DNA of 34,545 bases from Syntrophomonadaceae bacterium (lineage in GTDB: Bacteria; Bacillota; Syntrophomonadia; Syntrophomonadales; Syntrophomonadaceae). Below are positions 1 through 7,401 of the stretch, piece by piece. The notes below the pieces were generated by a model. The model had not been told where the DNA came from. It saw only the letters and a program-made list of their open reading frames with translations, and ran no database searches. The stretch covers positions 1-34,545 of the forward strand of contig JAHDSE010000064.1 of NCBI GenBank assembly GCA_018432955.1. Reading direction: 5' to 3'. The first letter of the stretch is position 1. Each line of letters begins with the position of its first letter. The translations under genes were made by a program, and so were the position numbers.

Positions 1-3000
1 CAGCCCGGATCAAGTGATCAAAATGTAAACGTCACCTGGGACGAGGTGGGAACCTATCAAATTACCCTGCGGGTAGAGGACCAGGACGGGGATTCTGACA
101 GCTGCACCAAAAGCGTAGTAGTTGGCCCGGCCATGCCGGCGGCGGTTATCACCCTTTCCAGCGACAGCATCATGATAGGCCGGGAATTTCACGTAGATGG
201 CGATGAAAGCACAGCGGCTAATGGCAGAGATATTAAATGGGAAGAGATGGAATGGAAATTCTACGGTCCTGATGGAAGCCTGAAACACGCTTATACCGGC
301 AGGTATCCATTGGGTAAGGGAACTCCCGGGGAAAGGAATTTAACCAACAGCGTATTGAATGAGACCGGGAACTGGAAGGTTCGGCTCAAGGTAAAAGATA
401 CGAATGACTATGAATCAGAATGGGCAGAAAGGATATTTAGCATCTATCCAGACCAGCCGCCAATTGCTGACTTCTGGTTAGTTTCAGAAGCCCTGCGCAA
501 TTCTTACCAGGGATACGAGCTTACCATCCATGACCAGAGCCGCCCGGCTGCTCCAGACGGAGCACTGGGGGATGAAATTTATTTAAGAGATTGGACATTA
601 TACTATGATGGAAACAATAACGGCAGTTATACTGATCCAGAGGATGAAACCATTCATCCGGGAGATACCGGCAAAGCAGCGGCCTTGATTCAAGTTTCTG
701 ATAATGACACAAACCCCAGGATTAAATTCAACAAGACCGGCCGGTACAAGGTGGAGTTGACAGTAAGAGAACGTGCTGAAGTTTGGGGCGAAATGACCAA
801 CGGCCTGACCGGAGATACATCCTCAAAACCAGCACTGGAAAAAGAGGTAATAGTAATAAACCTTGCACCCACAACGGCCTTCGAGATACAAAAGAAAATG
901 CCGGTAGACGTACAATTTGCCGCAGACTATACGATCTCGGACAGCAAATACAACAGCCTCCAATCCTCCCAGGCCGGTTTCATAGCCGCCCTTGAAGCCG
1001 GGGGAATTGACCCGGTGACGGGAACAGAACGGGTACAGGCCGGGGAACTGCAGCAGAAATATTCAGTCTCTAACCCGTTTGTCGCTACAGGGGAAATACA
1101 GGGAATTTCCCCCCTGACTACGGATTGGTATTATATAAAAGAAAAGCCAAGATGGAACTGGCAACCCACAAACCATGCAGTAAATATGAATACAGGGGAA
1201 AGAACGGAGCCATTTTCGACATACAGGCTTTCTGACGGAACTTATTTTGAAAACTTTTCTAATAGTGTGGCCCGAATAGATGCAGAGAGGAATATTATAA
1301 CTCCCAAAGCAACTTACGACAGCCTCATATCAGCAGCGATTCCGGCTAATACGGCAGAATGGACCTATACGTTTGAAGGGCTGCTCTTAAGCCCGGACAG
1401 CAGCGTATTTGTCCGTTACAAAGGAGAAAAAATAATCAGTACTTGGAGGGAATGTAAACACGGGATACAAAAAATAAAGCCTGACCTGACATTAGGATGG
1501 AATCAAATATTTATGGAATATTACCGCCGGTGGGATGATACCGTTACAGCCGATCTAGTACATCAATTCTCAGACAATGAACATTTCATATTTAAAAGAA
1601 CGGAGATATTAAGTAGTTCAAACTATTGGGATCATGTTGTTATGGTAGGCCCTGAAGGATTTAATAATATTTTATCCTATCAATACCCTACCAATGCACA
1701 TGGATATAGAATGTACAATACTCTTAAATTCAGTCCTGCTATGAACAACAGTTTGGTAGTTATACATGGCCTTAACTGGTTTAAGGTAGCCAATACATCG
1801 GGAATTATATCATCTCAGGAAGTACCAATAAATATTAATAATAATGTGGCCGGATACCAGCATGGGGAAGGTGCTTGTTTGGTGGCACCGTATACCGGAA
1901 ACCAAACAGCTGTATTATTTGGCTGCGCACAATTTAGCTCCGATTATGGACAGGATTATGCCTATCTATACACAATTAACAACAGCACTGGAGCGATAAC
2001 TCATAGAAATACCTATACCGAACTATATCCGGGTAATCTGCCCGCGACTTCCGCCTGGGCTACCAAATTCCAAATGACCGCCCAATGTGTAAACAACAGT
2101 ATAATTGGAGTCAAAGCCGAATTTATATATAATGTTGATGATGGCCCCAGCGATATTTATTACTCAATAATAAAACCTGATTTTTCAATTGCCTGGACCA
2201 CGTCCAAATATACAAGCAACTGGCGTCCTACACAGTGGTCCCCCAAATATGAGCCGTCCATATCAAAAATAAATAACAGCCTGGTAAACTATACATTGGC
2301 AGTTTCCAGCGACGAATACACCGTAAACAATACGATTTACAGCAATAACGGTAGTACCGCTATTGCAAGCGGGCAAAACAGCATTATATTTGAAAACGGC
2401 TGCTTTATATTACAAAATGCTGGCGTGAATAAATACTATTCTTCATCTGGTAGTTTGCTCTGGCAGAAAAGTATCAGCGAAGGGAAGTTTATTGGCAATA
2501 AGCTTTTATTTGGTGGAATTGTCCTGAAAAGCTACGATGCCGGGAAAGCAGTTACCCGGATTATAAATCCCGACAATGGAAGCATTATTATAACCATTCC
2601 ACATGAATATATTTGGCATGATTCTGACCGGTTGCTTTGCTATGGTATCGGTGCTGACGGTTCCAGGGACGGAACTCTCAGGGCCTTTGGACAACTGCAG
2701 GGCCTGGAATATTTAAAACAGGTGATTAATAATCATAGCTGGTCATCAGATAATAAAAACTTTATTGTGTCCTTAATAGATGAAAGCAGTTATCAGGATT
2801 TTGCCCAAAATAAAAACTCTATTATTACAGCACTACAGTTAAACCATTTATATACGGCGGTTATTTCTCCGGCCACAGGCCAGATGCAAACCCAGGCCGA
2901 TGAATTAATACAGGGATCGGAAGGGGGCTGGTGGATACAGACAGCAGATACCATGCACGGGCCGCTGGCAGAATTAGCCCAAAAGATAATTGCCCAGGTG

Positions 3001-4278
3001 AATTTAGAACGGGGAGCGGATAATATAGTCCTGGTAAACCAGAAGGTTGAGCTAACAGGCAATTATTCAGACCCGGAGACTGACCCGGCGGGGACAATGC
3101 GCTGGGAGTTTAGCCATGATCCGGCAAAACTAGGATCATACAGCCTTTGCAACTCAATGGGTATGTCCTATTTGAATGGTGCCCAAATGGACCTTCCCCC
3201 AACCGCATTTGATAAGGCGGGGACTTTCCAGGTAAGGTACAGGGCCAAAGATATCCCGGTTACCAGTGAAGAATACATGAACGACCCTAAGGCCGGGGCC
3301 AAATGGTCCAGCTCTGATGCATATCTAACTGTTCTGGTTCACCGCAAACCAATAGCTGCCTTTGCTCTTTCATCAACAACAATTAATAAAACTGATGAAC
3401 TGGTCATAACCGATAATAGTTACGACCCTGACCTGCTTAATACTGATCCTGAAGGGAAAAAAGGTTTGCGTAATTGGGAATGGCAATATAGAAATACAAG
3501 TATAGGGGAAGAATGGATTCCTTGTGCTGTTATTCCTTCTTCTTTCACGTCTGAAGGAGTTTATGCAATACGGCTCAGGGTGCGGGATGCTCATGGTGCC
3601 TGGTCGAATTGGACCGATCAGCAATTATTTAATGTCCTTAATAATAAACCCATAGCTGCCTTTGACGCATTGCCTAACCCGGTTGTTGTTAACAGTCTAT
3701 GCTCATTGATTGACAGTTCCTATGATCCGGATGGAGATCCGCTTGTTAATTGGGAGTGGACTATACAAGAGATAGGAACGCTGAACAAGGTAAATCCGAA
3801 CCCATTCCCGGTAAGCTGGTCTAATGTAGGTGAATATCTTGTAACGCTGCGCGTTCAGGATTCTGAAGATACCTGGAGCGATCCGGTAAGTCAAACGGTC
3901 AAAGTTATCAATCATTTTCTACTGACCTTGGAGTCCTTGTCGATACAAAACGGCAGAGGAGATGCAATAGCTACACCGGGTGGTAATCCACCAGGGCCGT
4001 CAGGGTTAAATCGTGTAAATGCCCCGGTATTTCCGGTAAATATTAATTCCAACGAGATCGGGGCTTATAGTCCAAACCAAATGGTAACCCTGACAGCAGA
4101 ACCAGTAAGCAGCGGAACGTACTTTTTGGAATGGCGGGAAGGTGCCGACGTAATCAGTACTGATACAAGCTGTTCAATATCCATGACAGGAAACAGAACA
4201 ATTACCGCAGTTTTCATGAAGGACCCTATTTTTATACCGGCGGTACCGCCAAAAATCCATGTGTATATTGTAAAATAA
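1..4278 (+). CDS. Large PKD-repeat extracellular protein, 5' end cut by window
   Basis: The frame is open from base 1, so the gene begins outside the window; an internal GTG at 46 is not a credible start. At least 1,425 residues are visible. The first ~40 residues end a PKD domain (GTYQITLRVEDQDGDSD). A second PKD-like unit follows (about 42-150), then a long region without a recognised family. Roughly nt 1480-2700 is rich in Asn, Tyr and Ser and reads like a beta-propeller. Three more PKD-like units lie at about nt 3000-3345, 3346-3640 and 3646-3915; the last two each start with KPIAAF. An InlB-type bacterial repeat (EWREGADV, then ITAVF) lies near nt 4080-4220. No LPxTG motif or C-terminal membrane anchor is visible. 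PKD domains are usually extracellular binding or spacer modules; the ligand is unknown. A terminator follows directly. If the sigK element extends leftward, this gene is probably cargo on it. Confidence 0.85.
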   Translation, partial: QPGSSDQNVNVTWDEVGTYQITLRVEDQDGDSDSCTKSVVVGPAMPAAVITLSSDSIMIGREFHVDGDESTAANGRDIKWEEMEWKFYGPDGSLKHAYTGRYPLGKGTPGERNLTNSVLNETGNWKVRLKVKDTNDYESEWAERIFSIYPDQPPIADFWLVSEALRNSYQGYELTIHDQSRPAAPDGALGDEIYLRDWTLYYDGNNNGSYTDPEDETIHPGDTGKAAALIQVSDNDTNPRIKFNKTGRYKVELTVRERAEVWGEMTNGLTGDTSSKPALEKEVIVINLAPTTAFEIQKKMPVDVQFAADYTISDSKYNSLQSSQAGFIAALEAGGIDPVTGTERVQAGELQQKYSVSNPFVATGEIQGISPLTTDWYYIKEKPRWNWQPTNHAVNMNTGERTEPFSTYRLSDGTYFENFSNSVARIDAERNIITPKATYDSLISAAIPANTAEWTYTFEGLLLSPDSSVFVRYKGEKIISTWRECKHGIQKIKPDLTLGWNQIFMEYYRRWDDTVTADLVHQFSDNEHFIFKRTEILSSSNYWDHVVMVGPEGFNNILSYQYPTNAHGYRMYNTLKFSPAMNNSLVVIHGLNWFKVANTSGIISSQEVPININNNVAGYQHGEGACLVAPYTGNQTAVLFGCAQFSSDYGQDYAYLYTINNSTGAITHRNTYTELYPGNLPATSAWATKFQMTAQCVNNSIIGVKAEFIYNVDDGPSDIYYSIIKPDFSIAWTTSKYTSNWRPTQWSPKYEPSISKINNSLVNYTLAVSSDEYTVNNTIYSNNGSTAIASGQNSIIFENGCFILQNAGVNKYYSSSGSLLWQKSISEGKFIGNKLLFGGIVLKSYDAGKAVTRIINPDNGSIIITIPHEYIWHDSDRLLCYGIGADGSRDGTLRAFGQLQGLEYLKQVINNHSWSSDNKNFIVSLIDESSYQDFAQNKNSIITALQLNHLYTAVISPATGQMQTQADELIQGSEGGWWIQTADTMHGPLAELAQKIIAQVNLERGADNIVLVNQKVELTGNYSDPETDPAGTMRWEFSHDPAKLGSYSLCNSMGMSYLNGAQMDLPPTAFDKAGTFQVRYRAKDIPVTSEEYMNDPKAGAKWSSSDAYLTVLVHRKPIAAFALSSTTINKTDELVITDNSYDPDLLNTDPEGKKGLRNWEWQYRNTSIGEEWIPCAVIPSSFTSEGVYAIRLRVRDAHGAWSNWTDQQLFNVLNNKPIAAFDALPNPVVVNSLCSLIDSSYDPDGDPLVNWEWTIQEIGTLNKVNPNPFPVSWSNVGEYLVTLRVQDSEDTWSDPVSQTVKVINHFLLTLESLSIQNGRGDAIATPGGNPPGPSGLNRVNAPVFPVNINSNEIGAYSPNQMVTLTAEPVSSGTYFLEWREGADVISTDTSCSISMTGNRTITAVFMKDPIFIPAVPPKIHVYIVK

Positions 4279-4306
4279 CGGTTTTGGTGTTTTAGGCTTA
4301 AGCGTG

Positions 4307-4344
4307 GCGGCGTTGTGTAAAAACAACGTTGGCCGCGTTTTTTT
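4307..4344 (+). terminator. Rho-independent terminator after the PKD gene
   Basis: GCGG (4307-4310) pairs with CCGC (4333-4336), and CGTTGT (4311-4316) pairs with ACAACG (4323-4328) around a 6-nt loop. A 4-nt bulge (TTGG) lies on the 3' arm. Seven T residues follow at 4338-4344. It separates the PKD gene from the HD-GYP gene, which therefore probably has its own promoter. Confidence 0.75.
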
Positions 4345-4397
4345 GTTTAAGGGAGGTGATGAGCTCGAACAAAAAGATTGAAGGGAGAGAATTATTG

Positions 4398-4994
4398 ATG
4401 AATGTGGATCCGATTATGTATTCATACCTTCTGCAAATCAAGAATTATGATTTAAACACATATTTTCATTGCTGCCGGGTAGCTTCCATTTCAGCTTTTA
4501 TAGGCCGGAGTATAGATTTGACTGCAGCAGAACTACAAACCCTGAATATGTCTGCTTACTTGCATGACATAGGTAAAATTCAGGTGCCCAAAAGTATTAT
4601 AAATAACCCTGGGAAGCTTGATAGTTGGGAATGGGCCACGATGAAAAAGCATCCTGTTTCAGGAGCTGATTTGCTTAAACAGGTAATGGATAGCGATGTT
4701 ATTAAAGGTATTAATTCACACCATGAGCGATGGGACGGAGAAGGATATCCATATAATCTTAAAGGAGAGAGTATTCCTCTTACAGGACGCATCATAGCTG
4801 TTGCCGATGCATTTGATGCCATGACTTCACACAGGCCGTATAAATCAAGAAAGGAATTCAGTTCTGCCGTCAACGAGATAATAGAACACCAGGATAGCCA
4901 GTTTGACCCCTATATTGTGAATCGCGTTGTTCGTCTGCCATTAAATATATTTTTCGGCGGGGTTTATCCACCCGGTCGCTTCGCTCAAATCTAA
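4398..4994 (+). CDS. Stand-alone HD-GYP domain protein (probable c-di-GMP phosphodiesterase)
   Basis: A 198-residue HD-GYP protein with no sensor domain. Visible motifs are H24, the HD pair H56-D57 in LHDIGK, H85 in KKHP, H108/H109 in NSHHERWDGEGYP (GYP at 116-118) and D137 in VADAFDAMTS. The family hydrolyses cyclic di-GMP, so activity is likely, though untested from sequence. The ATG at 4398 has AAGGGAGAG 8 nt upstream. An in-frame ATG at 4359 sits only 2 nt from a GGGAGG and would add 13 residues; it is the less likely start. The last ~20 residues (after RVVRLP) do not resemble the usual family end. It lies between the PKD gene and the recombinase, so it may be cargo of the sigK-intervening element. 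It could act in mother-cell or vegetative c-di-GMP signalling; that is inference. Confidence 0.85.
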   Translation: MNVDPIMYSYLLQIKNYDLNTYFHCCRVASISAFIGRSIDLTAAELQTLNMSAYLHDIGKIQVPKSIINNPGKLDSWEWATMKKHPVSGADLLKQVMDSDVIKGINSHHERWDGEGYPYNLKGESIPLTGRIIAVADAFDAMTSHRPYKSRKEFSSAVNEIIEHQDSQFDPYIVNRVVRLPLNIFFGGVYPPGRFAQI

Positions 4995-5026
4995 TATGCT
5001 TGTTGAAATAATGATATCAAGGCTGC

Positions 5027-5049
5027 CCCGGCTTTTATGCCGGGTTTTT
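5027..5049 (+). terminator. Terminator after the HD-GYP gene
   Basis: CCCGGC (5027-5032) pairs with GCCGGG (5039-5044) around a 6-nt loop TTTTAT, followed by five T residues. The stem is short but all G:C. It isolates the recombinase unit from the HD-GYP gene. Confidence 0.7.
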
Positions 5050-5104
5050 CCATTATAGGACATCTCATAATCTTCATAGATTATATCAGGGAGGGGATGA
5101 ACAA

Positions 5105-5275
5105 ATGGAGGATATAAAAGCAACAGATAAAGGAGCACGTGTAAATCTAGTATATGCCGGGGGAACCGGATTGCGTGATGCTTATAGGCTGCTGGCGAAA
5201 AAAGTAAAAGAGGAAATGCAAAAAAAGGAGCAGGAAAATGCGCGCGGGGGTATATATAAGAGTATCAACAGATGA
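5105..5275 (+). CDS. Small 56-residue protein overlapping the recombinase start
   Basis: Starts at ATG 5105, with GGGAGGGG about 10 nt upstream (5089-5096), and runs 56 codons to TGA at 5273-5275. It overlaps the first 38 nt of the recombinase gene in a different frame. The product begins MEDIKATDKGARVNLVYAGG and has a charged helical segment with KVKEEMQKKEQEN. I do not recognise a family. The good ribosome-binding site and the overlap suggest translational coupling to the recombinase. A small control or accessory protein for the recombinase (for example a directionality factor) is possible but is inference from position only. It could also be just a leader peptide. Confidence 0.55.
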   Translation: MEDIKATDKGARVNLVYAGGTGLRDAYRLLAKKVKEEMQKKEQENARGGIYKSINR

Positions 5276-6737
5276 ACAAGCTCAACATGGGTATTCTTTA
5301 GCTGAACAAAAGGAATCCTGTAGTCTCCGGGCTAAAGAACTGGGTGCAACAAAAATAATTGAATACGCGGATGAAGGATTATCTGGAGCCAGTTTAGATC
5401 GGCCAGGCCTGGAATCTTTGCGGCAAGATATTTCTAATGGATTAATAGACGTTTTTATTACCCGTGACCCGGATAGATTAAGTCGTAAACTAGCTCATCA
5501 GTTACTATTAACAGAAGAATTTGAAAAAGCCGGTATCCGTTTGGAATTTTTAGACTTCGAATGGAGAGACACTGCAGAAGGCAGGTTGTTTTACAGTCTC
5601 AAAGGCGCTGTAGCAGAATATGAACGGGAAAAAATCAGAGAGCGAATGGTTCGCGGCAAACATCAGAAAGCTAAACAGGGAGGTATTCCAGGAAATTTTA
5701 ATGTATATGGATATAATTATAATCCAGAAGCTGGTGTAGTGAGTCTACATCCGGAAGAGGCCGAAATAGTAAAGAAAATTTTTGATTGGTTTGTTACCGA
5801 AGATATAAGCATAATAGCTTTAACAGAGAGATTGAATTCGATGCTTATACCGACTAAAAAACGAGTAGGCTTCTGGCATCGTCAGGTTGTCCGTCAAATA
5901 CTTGTAAATTCTGTTTATGTTGGACAATGGCAATACGGTAATTCCATTATACCTGTTCCTGGTATTGTTGATATGGAAGTTTATGTTGCAGCTCAAGACA
6001 AGCTGAAAGAAGCTCGAAGACTTTGGGCTGGAAAATCGAAACATGAGTACCTGTTATCAGGAATAATTACTTGTTCCGATTGTGGCAATCCTATGACTGG
6101 GGTTTATACAAAATGGTGGAATAAAGGCTATCGTAGATACAGCTGTTTTAGAAGACCTGGTAATTCTCGTAATACTGGTTGTAACCCTGCCAAGTTTATA
6201 ATGGCAGAGTCAATAGAAGAACTTGTATGGGAAGAAATCAAGACTTTGCTAACTGATTCTGACACAATTGCTGAAGAAGCAATAAAGAATAATAGCACCG
6301 ATCATATCGAAAAAGAATTAAGCAGCATACAAAAGCATCTTGCTGATACTGAAAAAGGCCGAGAGACTATTTTGGAAACTTTGTCTTTAGGCCTGGTTGA
6401 ACTTGATGATAAAATAAAAAATAAACTAAAGAATCTCAGACGCAGACAGGAACAGTTAAAAAGTCGCCAAAGCGAATTAAAGGCTACCTTATTACGCGTA
6501 AAATCCATTCATTCTTCTTTGAACGAATATCGTCTTAAAGCCCTTGAGATTCTAAACGGCATCGATTCACTTGAATCCAAAGAAAAAAAGGCTCTGATAA
6601 GATTATTGGTATCCCAGGTAATTGTATCAGGCAGACCAGTACGTACTGCTTATGGAAAAGGATTAGATGGTTTATCGGTATCAGTAATAATGAAAACAGA
6701 CGCTCTCCAAAACAGCCTCAAAAATCCACCCCTCTAA
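5238..6737 (+). CDS. spoIVCA: Large serine recombinase, probable sigK-element excisionase (SpoIVCA type)
   Basis: A 499-residue large serine recombinase. The resolvase catalytic domain spans about 1-150, with nucleophile Ser10 in YIRVSTDEQ, the arginine-rich catalytic stretch DPDRLSRK (78-84) and the E-helix segment EYEREKIRERM. A Recombinase domain follows (about 155-265). A zinc ribbon has Cys279, Cys282, Cys303 and Cys315. A long charged coiled coil covers about 355-430. ATG 5238 has AAAGGAG 7 nt upstream. Such enzymes cut with a 2-bp overlap and join att sites without high-energy cofactors. The gene ends about 40 bp before the split sigK codons and points toward them. This matches the role of B. 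subtilis SpoIVCA, which excises skin from sigK. The symbol is assigned by this context; related phage integrases look similar. Confidence 0.85.
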   Translation: MRAGVYIRVSTDEQAQHGYSLAEQKESCSLRAKELGATKIIEYADEGLSGASLDRPGLESLRQDISNGLIDVFITRDPDRLSRKLAHQLLLTEEFEKAGIRLEFLDFEWRDTAEGRLFYSLKGAVAEYEREKIRERMVRGKHQKAKQGGIPGNFNVYGYNYNPEAGVVSLHPEEAEIVKKIFDWFVTEDISIIALTERLNSMLIPTKKRVGFWHRQVVRQILVNSVYVGQWQYGNSIIPVPGIVDMEVYVAAQDKLKEARRLWAGKSKHEYLLSGIITCSDCGNPMTGVYTKWWNKGYRRYSCFRRPGNSRNTGCNPAKFIMAESIEELVWEEIKTLLTDSDTIAEEAIKNNSTDHIEKELSSIQKHLADTEKGRETILETLSLGLVELDDKIKNKLKNLRRRQEQLKSRQSELKATLLRVKSIHSSLNEYRLKALEILNGIDSLESKEKKALIRLLVSQVIVSGRPVRTAYGKGLDGLSVSVIMKTDALQNSLKNPPL

Positions 6738-6790
6738 GAACCAAGGCCTTTAGCTAGGACTTGACATTTACACTGAAGTGCTGATGCACC
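6738..6790 (+). other. Probable right attachment site of a sigK-intervening element
   Basis: The junction between element DNA and sigK coding DNA. The sigK frame is readable back to codons for T-E-V-L-M-H-L (GAAGTGCTGATGCACCTG at 6775-6792) and meets a TAG at 6751-6753 further upstream. In B. subtilis SigK this point corresponds to ENEILMHLR, where skin splits spoIVCB from spoIIIC. The crossover should therefore lie within about 6770-6785. The partner site and the N-terminal half of sigK are not in the window. Confidence 0.6.
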
Positions 6791-7131
6791 TGCGCAATAC
6801 CAGGAAGATAAAGCAGGAAGTATCTCTTTACGATCCCATAGGGTATGATAAAGAAGGTAATGAAATATCGCTCATTGACATTCTTACTAACGATAATGAA
6901 ATTGTGGACCTTGTAGAGATGAAATTACAGGGGGAGAAAATCAAGGATAAAATTGAACTGTTGTCCAGCCGCGAACAAGAGGTTATCAAGATGAGATATG
7001 GGCTTTTTAATGGTTTGAAACAGACCCAGAGGGAAATAGCCAAAAAATTAGGAATATCAAGATCATATGTTTCTCGTATTGAGAAAAAAGCACTAAAAAA
7101 GCTGATAAGCGAAATCAGCCTGAAAACTTGA
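6775..7131 (+). CDS. sigK: Sigma-K C-terminal fragment (3' part of interrupted sigK)
   Basis: The final ~119 codons of the mother-cell sigma factor K. The segment EVLMHLRNTRK, then SLYDPIGYDKEGNEISLIDIL, is diagnostic of SigK/SigE region 3. Region 4 follows, with SSREQEVIKMRYGL and the DNA-binding helix-turn-helix TQREIAKKLGISRSYVSRIE. Region 2 (core binding, -10 recognition) and the pro-sequence are absent. No ribosome-binding site precedes the fragment and a TAG lies upstream at 6751, so it should not be translated alone into a working factor. By analogy with skin in B. subtilis and skin-Cd in Clostridioides difficile, site-specific excision in the mother cell would rejoin it to the N-terminal half. 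That half must lie beyond the left edge if the element is complete. A degenerate sigK remnant is the alternative. Confidence 0.85.
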   Translation, partial: EVLMHLRNTRKIKQEVSLYDPIGYDKEGNEISLIDILTNDNEIVDLVEMKLQGEKIKDKIELLSSREQEVIKMRYGLFNGLKQTQREIAKKLGISRSYVSRIEKKALKKLISEISLKT

Positions 7132-7401
7132 ACGGTTTTGCTTTAATGTGAGGGTAGGATGATTAATTCTTTTGCATCTCTCACTCGTTATTTTGAGGGG
7201 GCATCTGTGGCAATGGGACAGGTAATTCTCTCAGGTAAAAAATAAGACTTTGGCAAAAATCAGGACTATTATATGTATTTTTTTATTTTGCTGCAGGACT
7301 TTTTTGTAAAATAGAGAAATAAATTCTATATATAATAATAAAGTAAGATGATTAAGAATATTTTAATATAAATAGTCTTTAGCTTACTCTGGGAGAATAC
7401 A
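7132..7401 (+). other. Intergenic region after sigK fragment
   Basis: No gene or recognised riboswitch here. One 28-codon ORF (ATG 7159) has AGGGTAGG immediately before it, too close for good initiation, and no recognisable product. The second half is very AT-rich and probably holds the promoter of the downstream c-di-GMP gene. Confidence 0.4.
7304..7332 (+). promoter_or_regulatory. Candidate sigma-A promoter for the PAS-GGDEF-HD-GYP gene
   Basis: TTGTAA (7304-7309) and TATATA (7327-7332) are separated by 17 nt, each matching 4 of 6 consensus positions. It lies in AT-rich DNA about 70 nt before the start codon. An overlapping TATAAT at 7331-7336 has no well-spaced -35 partner. Confidence 0.3.

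Noticed and set aside
4329..4397. Start of the HD-GYP protein at the first possible codon of its frame (4329)
   Set aside because: The codon is inside the preceding terminator; ATG 4398 has a well-spaced ribosome-binding site.
7132..7401. c-di-GMP riboswitch upstream of the GGDEF gene
   Set aside because: The conserved GEMM core words (GGGCAAA, GGGACGCAAAGC and similar) are absent.
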